Source: Advenella mandrilli (GTDB lineage: Bacteria; Pseudomonadota; Gammaproteobacteria; Burkholderiales; Burkholderiaceae_B). From it: a stretch of 46,680 bases of DNA. The translations under genes were made by a program, and so were the position numbers. The notes under the pieces are model-generated. The model searched no databases. It saw only the letters and a program-made list of their open reading frames with translations, and was not told where the DNA came from. The stretch covers positions 1 to 46,680 of the forward strand of contig NZ_JAENGP010000019.1 of NCBI RefSeq assembly GCF_016595155.1, in the 5' to 3' direction. Positions 34,313-42,466 of this stretch are shown piece by piece (within the stretch, counting starts at the first letter, position 1; each line of letters opens with the position of its first letter).

Positions 34313-35413
34313 TTATATACCCCGCTCAGGAGGCAATCCCTCATAGGCATTTTGAAGTAATTGCCGCAGTGGTTTCTGTTCGATTTTCCTGGGGTTTGGG
34401 TACTCCTTCTGCATTGCCAACTCACAGGCAAGATCCAGGTCTTTTTCATGCATGCCCAGTTCTTTCAAAGCAACACTTGCACCATGCCTTGCGGAAAACT
34501 CAAACATGGTCTGCGCAAGATCGGCAACCTCTAAAGCCTTGTTCAATTTCTGCAACTGACCAGAGGTTTCAGATTGATTATATGCAATGGCATGTGGCAG
34601 CATTACGGTATGCAACGAGGCATGAGGCAAGTTAAAACTGCCACCCAGCACATGGCACAATTTATGATGCAAGCCCATACTTGTACTGCCCAAAACAGCA
34701 CCACACATCCAGGCGCCATATAACGCCTGGGATCGTGCATTTACATAAGCTTTAGTGGAAACGGCTCCCTCTGACAAACACTGCTCAATAACCGGAATCG
34801 CTTTCATTAATGACAAAACCCCCTGAATGGCAAATGACTCGGTAATTGGGCTACGATCATGGGCATACAGGCTTTCAACCGCATGGGCAATTGCATTGAT
34901 CCCGCTAACCACTGTCAGATCCAGGGGTAAATTAAGGCTTAGCAAGGGGTCATAAATAACCAGCCCCGGCAACACCACCGGTGATCTTCCGGTTGTTTTG
35001 ATGTTTGCTTCAGTCAACCCGTAAATTTGCGTCATTTCCGAACCGGCATAGGTAACCGGGATGGCAATAACAGGGACGCCGGTTTTCAAAGCCAGCGCCT
35101 TTCCCATCCCAATCGCCGATCCGCCCCCGATAGCAATCACGCAATCCGTATTATGTTCATGGCCAACCTTGATAGCCTGCTCTACATATTCAATGGGCAC
35201 GTGCATGACAGCTTTATCAAAAACCCGAACATGACAGGCTGATAAAAGCGACATCAATTTTTCTGCATAACCATGGCCTGAACCGCTGGTCACCAGCAAG
35301 ATCCGCTTATATCCGGCCGTTTTCACTTCTACGGCCAATTCAAGCAAAGAGCTCTCCCCAAAAATTACTTTCTGGGGATACGTCGTATAGGAAAACTGAT
35401 TCATATTACTCAT
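34313..35413 (-). CDS. Iron-containing alcohol dehydrogenase, maleylacetate reductase-like
   Basis: Fe-ADH family enzyme of 366 residues. The nucleotide site contains AIGGGSAIGMGKALAL near residues 95-110. The metal region GLHHKLCHVLGGSFNLPHASLHTVMLPHAIAYN is close to maleylacetate reductases, which reduce maleylacetate to 3-oxoadipate in hydroxyquinol and chlorocatechol breakdown. Its ATG at 35413 overlaps the TGA of the Bug gene by one base, which decides the start. No hydroxyquinol dioxygenase is in the window, so the assigned substrate is tentative. Confidence 0.8.
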   Translation of the reverse strand: MSNMNQFSYTTYPQKVIFGESSLLELAVEVKTAGYKRILLVTSGSGHGYAEKLMSLLSACHVRVFDKAVMHVPIEYVEQAIKVGHEHNTDCVIAIGGGSAIGMGKALALKTGVPVIAIPVTYAGSEMTQIYGLTEANIKTTGRSPVVLPGLVIYDPLLSLNLPLDLTVVSGINAIAHAVESLYAHDRSPITESFAIQGVLSLMKAIPVIEQCLSEGAVSTKAYVNARSQALYGAWMCGAVLGSTSMGLHHKLCHVLGGSFNLPHASLHTVMLPHAIAYNQSETSGQLQKLNKALEVADLAQTMFEFSARHGASVALKELGMHEKDLDLACELAMQKEYPNPRKIEQKPLRQLLQNAYEGLPPERGI

Positions 35414-36387
35414 CAATTAATTTTCAATCCGATTTCTTGAATTAATGATGCATATCGTTTTGCATCATGCTCAATGGTTTTTTTCATGTCTTCAGGAGAA
35501 CTTTGCAATGTCACCAGTCCTTGGACTGCCAATTTTTCACGGACCTCACTTTGCCTGGCGGCTTCATTGAGTACTGATGACAACTTATTAATCTTCGTTT
35601 CATCAGTGCCTTTTCTGACAGATACCCCTATCCAGGTATTGCCGGTAGACAATGGAAAACCCAGTTCATTAAAAACCGGAATATTTTCTACCAACGAAGA
35701 ACGCTCTTCACTGGTGATGGCCAGTATTTTCAGACGACCCGCCTTATGAGGCTGCACCAGATTAACGATGGGATCAAACCCCATGGGAATATGTCCAGCC
35801 ATCAAATCCTGGGCCATGGGCGCGCCGCCTTTGTAAGGTGCAAAGTTCAAAGAGACGCCGGCCACTTTTGAAAACACATAAGCCATCATATGACCTTCGC
35901 TTCCAATGGCCCCCATGCCACAGATCGCTTTTTCCTGATTTTTCTTTAACCATAAAATCAACTCGGACAAATTATTGGCAGGAACGTCCGGATGCACCGC
36001 CAAGGCCCACGGGAACTGGGCAACAAGGCCAACCGGTGCAAAATCCTCTTCAACATTAAATTGCAAATTAGAATATAAGGATTGGGAAATACTGTATACA
36101 TTTACCGGAGCAAACATGATCGTATTCCCATTCAACCTGGCTTTAGCCAATGAACTGGCGGCAATGTTACCCGCAGCGCCCGCGCGATTTTCAACAACAA
36201 AGGTCGCATGTTTTTTCATGGCATTGGCATAAACCCGTGCAGTTGTATCTATAGCTCCTCCCGCCGGAAAACCAACCAGTGTTGAAATAACCTCTTCTGC
36301 CCTTACACTTCCAATACCCATTTGTGCGGCTAAAGCTATCGCTCCTAGCGTAAAATTTCTTCTTGAAATACGCATGTTTTCATACAT
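35413..36387 (-). CDS. Bug-family substrate-binding protein with Tat-like signal
   Basis: Periplasmic receptor of 324 residues. The N-terminus MYENMRISRRNFTLGAIALA carries a twin-arginine motif (SRRNFT) and a hydrophobic stretch ending at VRAEE, so it may be exported by Tat rather than Sec. Ligand loops: LVGFPAGGAIDTTARVYA and VVENRAGAAGNIAASSLA. It is translationally coupled to the dehydrogenase gene and is followed upstream by VOC and hydrolase genes. The strong AAGGAG site supports the first ATG. Confidence 0.88.
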   Translation of the reverse strand: MYENMRISRRNFTLGAIALAAQMGIGSVRAEEVISTLVGFPAGGAIDTTARVYANAMKKHATFVVENRAGAAGNIAASSLAKARLNGNTIMFAPVNVYSISQSLYSNLQFNVEEDFAPVGLVAQFPWALAVHPDVPANNLSELILWLKKNQEKAICGMGAIGSEGHMMAYVFSKVAGVSLNFAPYKGGAPMAQDLMAGHIPMGFDPIVNLVQPHKAGRLKILAITSEERSSLVENIPVFNELGFPLSTGNTWIGVSVRKGTDETKINKLSSVLNEAARQSEVREKLAVQGLVTLQSSPEDMKKTIEHDAKRYASLIQEIGLKIN

Positions 36388-36423
36388 TTATTTGTCTCCT
36401 TGTTATTTTTTTATTCTAATTTA

Positions 36424-36999
36424 TTATTGATGTTTTAATGGCATCTGGCTCAACCAATAATCAACCGTCTCCGGATCATCGAACAGGGTTTCAAGCTCTT
36501 TTCTGGCTTCTTCTTCTGATTGATAAACAGACTCCACAATTCCCCCGGGCGTTGATAGTCGCGTAGTAGCCAATTCCAGCCGTATACCGTTTGGATCATA
36601 AAAATAAGCAGACCAAAAGCGCCCTCCCAAGGCTACAGGGCCAATAACATTAACATTTTGCGCTTTTACGTTTTCAATCAGGTCATCAAACTTCTCGGGT
36701 GGAACATAAAAAGCCACGTGTTGCATGCCGCCTGGCAAATCCCGGTTTTGTTTGTCAAGACCTTGCGGATATTCAAAAAACGCCAATAGCTGATCATGTC
36801 CCATATCAAAAAAATAATGACGCAAATTATCATACGGTGGCTGCCCCCGGTCCATTTCAAATGGCACTCTGCGTACATGGACCAGCTTCATCTGTAATAC
36901 TTTGGTGTAAAAACCCATCGTAGCGGGCAAATCATCCGTCACAAAAGCCAGATGATCAATACCCCGTGTAGGTGGCGAATTTTTCAGTATTTGTTTCAT
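36424..36999 (-). CDS. VOC-superfamily protein, possible extradiol dioxygenase
   Basis: A 191-residue vicinal-oxygen-chelate protein. The first beta-alpha-beta module starts RGIDHLAFVTDDLPATMGFYTKVL, with a metal-ligand candidate His near 16. The second has MQHVAFYVPPEKFDDLI with a His ligand candidate near 95, and FYDPNGIRLELATT with a Glu. The fold covers glyoxalases and ring-cleaving dioxygenases. The neighbouring alpha/beta hydrolase and maleylacetate-reductase-like gene favour a ring-cleavage role (inference). Its ATG overlaps the hydrolase stop by 4 bases. Confidence 0.72.
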   Translation of the reverse strand: MKQILKNSPPTRGIDHLAFVTDDLPATMGFYTKVLQMKLVHVRRVPFEMDRGQPPYDNLRHYFFDMGHDQLLAFFEYPQGLDKQNRDLPGGMQHVAFYVPPEKFDDLIENVKAQNVNVIGPVALGGRFWSAYFYDPNGIRLELATTRLSTPGGIVESVYQSEEEARKELETLFDDPETVDYWLSQMPLKHQ

Positions 37000-37877
37000 T
37001 TTGTCTCCAGGGATTGAATAAATGTACTCATGGACTCAAGCGACATCACCGGATTATCACCAATGATATAGTGGCCTGCGTCAATTTCCTGTGCTTGAAT
37101 TAAAGCGTTGCTATCAAGCATTTTGGGCAGTGTTTCGGCGGCAAATAAATCAGAACGGGTACCTCTTAATAACAAAACCGGCACTTGGATTGCGCGTACC
37201 ACCTCCCATAAATCGACACCCCGTTTAGGGGCGTTACCCGATTCCAGTTGTTTGATGAATTGTTGTTTAAAAAAACCGGATCGTTTAATGGTTATACGGT
37301 CACCTGCTTCTACCGGTTTGGTATAAGCTTTAAAACGTTCAAGTTTGTCTTGCCCATCCGGGGAATCAGGATCTGTCCCAAAATACTTCATGACCTCTTT
37401 TAAGTCTACAAAAGCATCCGGCATATTGGCCACTGTTGTGGCAACCCTTTTCGAGCCGGCAGGGGCATTCTCAGGAGACCAGTCAACCAGCACCAAACCT
37501 TTTACATATTCAGGATTGTTCCGGGTAAAATAAGATGCACTTCTTGCGCCCATTGAATGAGCAACAAGAATCACTTTTTCCCAACCCAAATGATCCAGTA
37601 AATTCTTGATATCCTCCGCCATGGAGGGAATTGAATAATCATCATCGACACTTTCGCTTGAGTCACCAAAGCCACGCATATCCATGGCACATCCCAAACG
37701 ATCCACACACAGTTCTGAACCGAATTCGAGCCAGTCATATGAAAAATAGGAAAGTCCGTGAATGAATAACACAGGCGTTTTTTCATTGCCATTAATAGTC
37801 TGTTCGTTTCCGAACAATCGATAATTCAAGACAATATCCGCTGATTTACATTTGCCATTATCATGATTGATAATCAT
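36996..37877 (-). CDS. Alpha/beta hydrolase
   Basis: A 293-residue alpha/beta-hydrolase-fold enzyme. The nucleophile elbow is VAHSMGARS near residue 105. The acid is likely the Asp in LLLRGTRSDLF and the base the His in EIDAGHYIIGDNP. The oxyanion region is FIHGLSYFSYDWLEF. It resembles MhpC/XylF-type C-C hydrolases and esterases in length and layout, but the substrate cannot be told. It heads the minus-strand operon with the VOC, Bug and dehydrogenase genes and is divergent from a LysR gene. Confidence 0.82.
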   Translation of the reverse strand: MIINHDNGKCKSADIVLNYRLFGNEQTINGNEKTPVLFIHGLSYFSYDWLEFGSELCVDRLGCAMDMRGFGDSSESVDDDYSIPSMAEDIKNLLDHLGWEKVILVAHSMGARSASYFTRNNPEYVKGLVLVDWSPENAPAGSKRVATTVANMPDAFVDLKEVMKYFGTDPDSPDGQDKLERFKAYTKPVEAGDRITIKRSGFFKQQFIKQLESGNAPKRGVDLWEVVRAIQVPVLLLRGTRSDLFAAETLPKMLDSNALIQAQEIDAGHYIIGDNPVMSLESMSTFIQSLETK

Positions 37878-38026
37878 ATGCCTCGCTTCCTTCTGTTAAG
37901 TTACCTGATTTGTATGGTCACAATTTTTAAATAAAAATCGTTAAAAACTGATCCACATCAAATTCCATGTAGAGATAGTACTTTTCAGACTACACTCATG
38001 TCGATATATACAGACTCATAACAATT

Positions 38027-38938
38027 ATGAATACCATGCATATTGATAAACTTGAATTCACGCAATTGCGACTTTTGGATGCGATTTCAAAAACACGGCG
38101 AATTACATTAGCGGCCGATCAGGTCGGAATGACCCAATCTGCCGCCAGTCACTCTTTAGGTCGATTAAGACAAGTATTGCAAGACCCGATTTTTGTCAGG
38201 ACTTCACAAGGCATGGAACCCACGCCCTATGGAGAAATTTTATGCGTTGCCATCAGCGAAGCACTTCAATTGATTCATACCGGGCTGGAAGGGAAGAAAC
38301 TTTTTGACCCAAAAACATCTACGCATACTTTCACGATTTATATGAGTGAAGCCGGTCAAATTGAACTGCTACCCGGCTTGCTGGAATATCTACGCCTGAA
38401 TGCACCAGGCATCACCATTCATGTTGAGCGCTTACCTGAGAAAAACCAAAACCAGGCACTGGAGTCAGGGCATGTTGATACCGCGATTGGCCATATCACC
38501 ACCATGACTAATGGTTTTTATCAACGGTTGTTATTTCATGAAGAATATGTCTGCATTGCTGACCCGAACAACCCTCTTTTTGAAAATGGCATGACACTGG
38601 ATGCTTATAAAAAAGCAAAGCATGGTTTGGCAAATTCCAGTGGCATGGCCCATTGGCGTTTGGACCAACACCTGTTACAGCAAAATATTATCCGGCAGAG
38701 CAACTTGGTCGTTCCCGAATTTCTTGCACTACCTTTTCTGATTCCGGGCTCTGAACTCGTGGTTACCATGCCCGGCAGAGTGGCCAAAAAATTTGCAAAA
38801 ATCATTCCATTACGTGTCATGCCCTTACCCGTTAAGATAGACCCCTACGATATTTTGCTTTTTTGGCACGAACGGGTTCATAAAGATCCTGCCAACCAAT
38901 GGCTCAGAACCGTTTTGGCTACGTTATTCAGGAATTAA
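38027..38938 (+). CDS. LysR-family transcriptional regulator
   Basis: A 303-residue LysR regulator of the NahR/NodD/LeuO-like type. The HTH is within residues 7-67 (EFTQLRLLDAISKTRRITLAADQVGMTQSAASHSLGRLRQVL), followed by DPIFVRTSQGMEPTPYG, typical of this subgroup. Several members respond to aromatic acids. It is divergent from the hydrolase operon across 149 bases and is its probable activator. Confidence 0.88.
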   Translation: MNTMHIDKLEFTQLRLLDAISKTRRITLAADQVGMTQSAASHSLGRLRQVLQDPIFVRTSQGMEPTPYGEILCVAISEALQLIHTGLEGKKLFDPKTSTHTFTIYMSEAGQIELLPGLLEYLRLNAPGITIHVERLPEKNQNQALESGHVDTAIGHITTMTNGFYQRLLFHEEYVCIADPNNPLFENGMTLDAYKKAKHGLANSSGMAHWRLDQHLLQQNIIRQSNLVVPEFLALPFLIPGSELVVTMPGRVAKKFAKIIPLRVMPLPVKIDPYDILLFWHERVHKDPANQWLRTVLATLFRN

Positions 38939-39137
38939 TAGTTATGTATATCAGGGTACGGATTCCAACCGGTTTTGGTCATTTCAAACAAATACACCTC
39001 AACCGCCACCAAACAGCTAATGGATTATCTACAAACCCGTATTCTTGTGCTTGAAAGCGTATGGCAAAGAAAATCCCATTAACGGTTGCCAAACTTATGT
39101 TGACAACCAGTGCGCTTTCCAGACCGGTAACTTACAC

Positions 39138-40163
39138 TCACTTGGCTGCCTGCATCGCCTCGTCTTCATCAAACACAGCCACCTCTGTGCGTGTGGCCAG
39201 CCTGGCTGCAATAAATGCACAAACCATTAATTGGATCTGATGAAAAATCATCAGGGGCAGCACGATAGCACCCACTGCCTGCCCGGCAAACAGCACCTGC
39301 GCCATTGGCAAACCACTGGCCAGACTTTTTTTCGAGCCGCAAAACACCAGGGTAATGCGGTCTTCAAGCGAAAAACCAAACAGTTTGCCAATAAAAGAGG
39401 TCAGCAACAGCACAATAGCCAGTAACACGGTGCTAACCAGGATTAGCGACAGCAGGGCAACCGGCGGGGTCTGGCTCCACAAGCCCTCATTGACCGCTGC
39501 GGAAAACGCCACATATACCACCAGCAGAATCGAACCCTGATCGACAAACTTCATGATAGAGCCATGGCCACCGATAAAACCAGCGGTGAAGGGACGGCTG
39601 AAATGACCCAGTACAAACGGAAGCAAGAGCTGCTGGGTAATTTTCCAGATGGCGTCAAGGGCCTGCTGCGTGTCGTGGGTAGCATTGCTGTCGGCAATCA
39701 GCAGATTGACCAGCATAGGTGTGATGAAAATACCTAAAATACTAGACGATGAGGCACTGCAGACTGCTGCGGAAATATTGCCACGTGCAATCGAGGTAAA
39801 GGCAATAGCCGATTGTACGGTTGCTGGCAGCACGCACAGATACAAGACACCTTTATACAAATCAGGCGTAAGCATGGGTTCAAGAACGGGCCTGAACACA
39901 ACCCCCAACAGGGGAAACATAATAAAGGTACAGGAAAAAATAACCAGATGAAGGCGCCAGTGGGTGGCACCGGCAATAATAGCCTGGCGTGACAGACGCG
40001 CCCCGTGCAGAAAAAACAGCAGGGCAATGGCCAGGCTGGTTGCCATTTGTGCCACCGGCATGCCCCGCCCATGGGCAGGCAAGACCGTGGCAATAATAAC
40101 TGCCACAATCAGCAAGAAAGTGAAACGGTCAATTTTAAGGAAACGAAGCAGGGACTGGAACAT
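39138..40163 (-). CDS. Bile acid:sodium symporter-family (YfeH-like) transporter
   Basis: Integral membrane protein of 341 residues with about nine or ten hydrophobic segments (FTFLLIVAVIIATVLPAHG; LAIALLFFLHGARLS; PATVQSAIAFTSIARGN). The FFLHGARLSRQAI and SIARGNISAAVCSASSSSILGI regions match the SBF-like/BASS family of YfeH type, which move organic anions with a cation. Substrate unknown. It lies 88 bases downstream of nagB on the same strand and ends near the convergent LysR gene. Confidence 0.82.
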   Translation of the reverse strand: MFQSLLRFLKIDRFTFLLIVAVIIATVLPAHGRGMPVAQMATSLAIALLFFLHGARLSRQAIIAGATHWRLHLVIFSCTFIMFPLLGVVFRPVLEPMLTPDLYKGVLYLCVLPATVQSAIAFTSIARGNISAAVCSASSSSILGIFITPMLVNLLIADSNATHDTQQALDAIWKITQQLLLPFVLGHFSRPFTAGFIGGHGSIMKFVDQGSILLVVYVAFSAAVNEGLWSQTPPVALLSLILVSTVLLAIVLLLTSFIGKLFGFSLEDRITLVFCGSKKSLASGLPMAQVLFAGQAVGAIVLPLMIFHQIQLMVCAFIAARLATRTEVAVFDEDEAMQAAK

Positions 40164-40251
40164 TTGGTGTACTTACAGTTTAAACTTTAAACAAGAAATG
40201 AGCATACCAATTAACACAGAGATATTGTGCCATTGGCCTGCCTTTATTGCA

Positions 40252-41004
40252 TTAAACTACCGCCACATTGCACAAATCGGCAGGCAAGAACTGCGCCGCC
40301 AGTTCGTCAAGCAAAACAAGGGCATTGGGGTGAGATTTAATAACAGAGGCCGGCAACTGCTCACTGACGGGGCTTTCATACAGCTCAGCCATGATTTGCG
40401 CCTTGTTGGTTCCTGTGGCAATCAAAATGATTTGCTTTGATTCCATGATGTCCTGCAGACCCAGCGTAATGGCCTGAGTAGGCACTTCATCCAGTGAATC
40501 AAAAAAACGGCTGTTATCTATCCGGGTTTGTTCAGTCAGGGGCACGACATGGGTACGGCTGGCAAATGAGGTGCCCGGCTCGTTAAATCCGATATGACCA
40601 TTATTGCCAATACCCAGCAGTTGCAAATCTATATGGCCCGCCTGCTGGATTTGGCGTGAGTATTGCTCACATTGCTGTAACGAATCTGCGCACAAGCCAT
40701 CTGGCAGGAAAGTGCGATGCTGCACAAAAGCCAGGCGATTGAACAGATGCTGCCGCATATAGTAACGATAGCTTTGAGGGTGATCGCTACCCAATCCGAT
40801 ATACTCATCCAGATTGAAAGTGGTTAACCCCGATACATCTACATTTTGCTGTGCAACCTGCTCACACAGCTTGGCATAAACAGGCTCCATGGTACTGCCT
40901 GTAGCCAGGCCCAATACCGCATTATTTTTTTTCTGTATTTGGGCAATAAGCAAGCCACTTACATACTCTGCAATAGCCTGGGGATTGGGAAAAACGTAAA
41001 ACAT
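40252..41004 (-). CDS. nagB: Glucosamine-6-phosphate deaminase NagB
   Basis: Isomerising deaminase of 250 residues that converts glucosamine-6-phosphate to fructose-6-phosphate and ammonia. Motifs: VLGLATGSTMEPVY near 32-45, TFNLDEYIGLGSDHPQSYRYYM near 63-84 and LLGIGNNGHIGFNEPGT near 129-145, which carry the catalytic Asp and His. The neighbouring genes do not include nagA or nagE. An RpiR-type regulator, a family that often controls amino-sugar genes, lies broken at the other end of the window, but a link is only speculative. Confidence 0.9.
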   Translation of the reverse strand: MFYVFPNPQAIAEYVSGLLIAQIQKKNNAVLGLATGSTMEPVYAKLCEQVAQQNVDVSGLTTFNLDEYIGLGSDHPQSYRYYMRQHLFNRLAFVQHRTFLPDGLCADSLQQCEQYSRQIQQAGHIDLQLLGIGNNGHIGFNEPGTSFASRTHVVPLTEQTRIDNSRFFDSLDEVPTQAITLGLQDIMESKQIILIATGTNKAQIMAELYESPVSEQLPASVIKSHPNALVLLDELAAQFLPADLCNVAVV

Positions 41005-41515
41005 AGTCGGTCCGATAGTGATAAATATAAAACGGCACTTACTTTTGATAAACAGGTGGAATTATCCTCCTATTTTTTGATTCATGTTTTGTTTTTGCCC
41101 GGTTTTGTAAAATTTGGCCAACAAGCATTGGCAACGTTTTTATCTGCTATCCCTTCTACGCTAAGACCAAACCTTGACTATTAATCATACTGAGACCGGC
41201 TTTCAGGATTAACCACTTCGCTTAATAGTCTTTAAACCAATTAATTAGTCGAATAGTAAAACCATTTTTGATTCATTTGTATTTATTAAAAACAAACAAT
41301 TTGTTATTAATAAATACAAATAAAAATCTATATGTATTGATATAAACAGCCATACGTAAATATAACAATAATATTTTTATAATTACAAGTAGCATATAAA
41401 AGCCACTTTATCTATAATTAAGCTCAGCGTTCTGACATGGTTAATAATTTTTCTTATTAACTATCTAACAGAAACCAGTTATTTATCAAAATCAATTTCA
41501 AAAGGCTCTAACAAT
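41005..41515. promoter_or_regulatory. AT-rich divergent region between nagB and the H-NS gene
   Basis: This 511-base gap holds no convincing gene. Its right two thirds are strongly AT-rich, consistent with curved DNA and H-NS autoregulation. A 47-nt palindrome lies at 41275-41321. An exact TATAAT lies at 41413-41418, about 100 bases before the H-NS start, but no good -35 box is 16-18 bases upstream of it. Confidence 0.45.
41275..41321. repeat. 47-nt AT-rich near-perfect palindrome
   Basis: ATTTGTATTTATTAA (41275-41289) pairs perfectly with TTAATAAATACAAAT (41307-41321). After one A/A mismatch, AACAAA pairs with TTTGTT, leaving a CAA loop: 21 pairs in all. Placed 195 bases before the H-NS gene, it could be an operator, a cruciform or the end of a lost gene. 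Confidence 0.7.
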
Positions 41516-41959
41516 ATGTCAAACACCATCGCATTGGAATCCGCAAAAGAAGAACATAAACCGCTAATCGGGTCTGTTAATGAATTAATCAATACACATA
41601 ACATTACACCTGTCCGATTTCTGGAAGTTCTGGTTTCCAACCTTTCTTCTGCCACCGACATCGTAGAGGTACAAAACCTGCTGGAAAAGCGTATTAATGA
41701 AATCCGCACTGAAGAACTGAGCCGCTATATCCAGGAAGGTAAAAAAATGGCTCAGGCACTGGGTATAGACCCCGCCCTTATTGCTGAAGGTTTAACTGGC
41801 AAACAAGCCAAAAGCGTAAAACCGGTTAAAGCCAAGTATCGCAGTAAAGATAATCCGGAAGCCACTTGGTCTGGCCGTGGCAAAAGACCGGTGTTTATTA
41901 CTAACTACCTGGCAGAAAATCCAAACAACCTACTGGAAGATTTGTTAATTAACGACTAA
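41516..41959 (+). CDS. H-NS family nucleoid-associated protein
   Basis: Nucleoid protein of 147 residues. The C-terminal DNA-binding domain has the core YRSKDNPEATWSGRGKRP (108-125), matching the H-NS consensus (Y-x-TWxGRGRxP). The N-terminal 75 residues are helical and probably the oligomerisation region (LLEKRINEIRTEELSRYIQ). It is somewhat longer than typical 90-137-residue relatives, and about 20 residues follow the core. H-NS proteins silence AT-rich, often horizontally acquired DNA; nearby AT-rich modules could be targets. A hairpin terminator follows. Confidence 0.85.
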   Translation: MSNTIALESAKEEHKPLIGSVNELINTHNITPVRFLEVLVSNLSSATDIVEVQNLLEKRINEIRTEELSRYIQEGKKMAQALGIDPALIAEGLTGKQAKSVKPVKAKYRSKDNPEATWSGRGKRPVFITNYLAENPNNLLEDLLIND

Positions 41960-41993
41960 CTTCAGTTAATATAGCTTATCTTTAGCACATCTA

Positions 41994-42024
41994 ATAGACG
42001 CTACTGTAATCAGGTAGCGTCTAT
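41994..42024 (+). terminator. Terminator-like hairpin after the H-NS gene
   Basis: ATAGACGCTAC (41994-42004) and GTAGCGTCTAT (42014-42024) pair over 11 bp around a 9-nt loop, followed by AATAATTATT. It lies 35 bases past the stop. The tail is not a pure T-run. Confidence 0.65.
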
Positions 42025-42183
42025 AATAATTATTACAAATGCATGCCATTCCAACAAAAGCCCCATGCAATTTAAATTAGTGATATTATCTGCTCTGCTT
42101 TTTTGCATACTGGCATAATTAAAAAACAGTCATTCATGCGCTAAAACGCCTCTACCATTACAACGCTTTAATAAAGATTCCGC

Positions 42184-42453
42184 ATGAAAAAAACCGATTT
42201 AGAAAAACAAAAAGCCCTGAAAACAGTAGGAAAAATGAAACAGGAAGGCATTCCCAGCCGTTTTTCCACCGATTCAGGTGTCCAAATTGACCGCCGCGAA
42301 CAACGCAAGCTTGACCAGGCACAAGGCTTGGTCTCGTTCCCAGTCAAAATAAAACAAACACTTATCGAAGAGATTCGTTCTCAGGCAGTTGCACAAAACA
42401 TGAGCACTAACGACGTGGTTAACGCCTTGCTGGAAAAAGCCCTGAAAAGCTGA
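42184..42453 (+). CDS. Small protein with possible ribbon-helix-helix C-terminus
   Basis: An 89-residue, lysine- and arginine-rich protein. Residues about 52-89 (FPVKIKQTLIEEIRSQAVAQ, then NMSTNDVVNALLEKALKS) have the beta-strand/helix/helix look of small RHH DNA-binding proteins. The N-terminal half is basic and unfamiliar. It lies 224 bases downstream of the H-NS gene and converges on a CoA-transferase gene. No strong ribosome site was seen. Function unknown; no partner toxin gene is adjacent. Confidence 0.5.
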   Translation: MKKTDLEKQKALKTVGKMKQEGIPSRFSTDSGVQIDRREQRKLDQAQGLVSFPVKIKQTLIEEIRSQAVAQNMSTNDVVNALLEKALKS

Positions 42454-42466
42454 GATTGAACCTGTC

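Noticed and set aside
38939-39137. Possible 20-codon ORF in the gap after the LysR gene
   Set aside because: No ribosome site, no similarity and very short; the gap holds no supported feature.
40846-41184. Plus-strand frame antisense to nagB and its upstream region
   Set aside because: The first half is the shadow of nagB and the rest is AT-rich intergenic sequence; no recognisable protein.
42184-42453. Antitoxin of a toxin-antitoxin pair
   Set aside because: The C-terminus looks RHH-like but no small toxin-like gene is adjacent; the next gene is a full CoA-transferase on the opposite strand.
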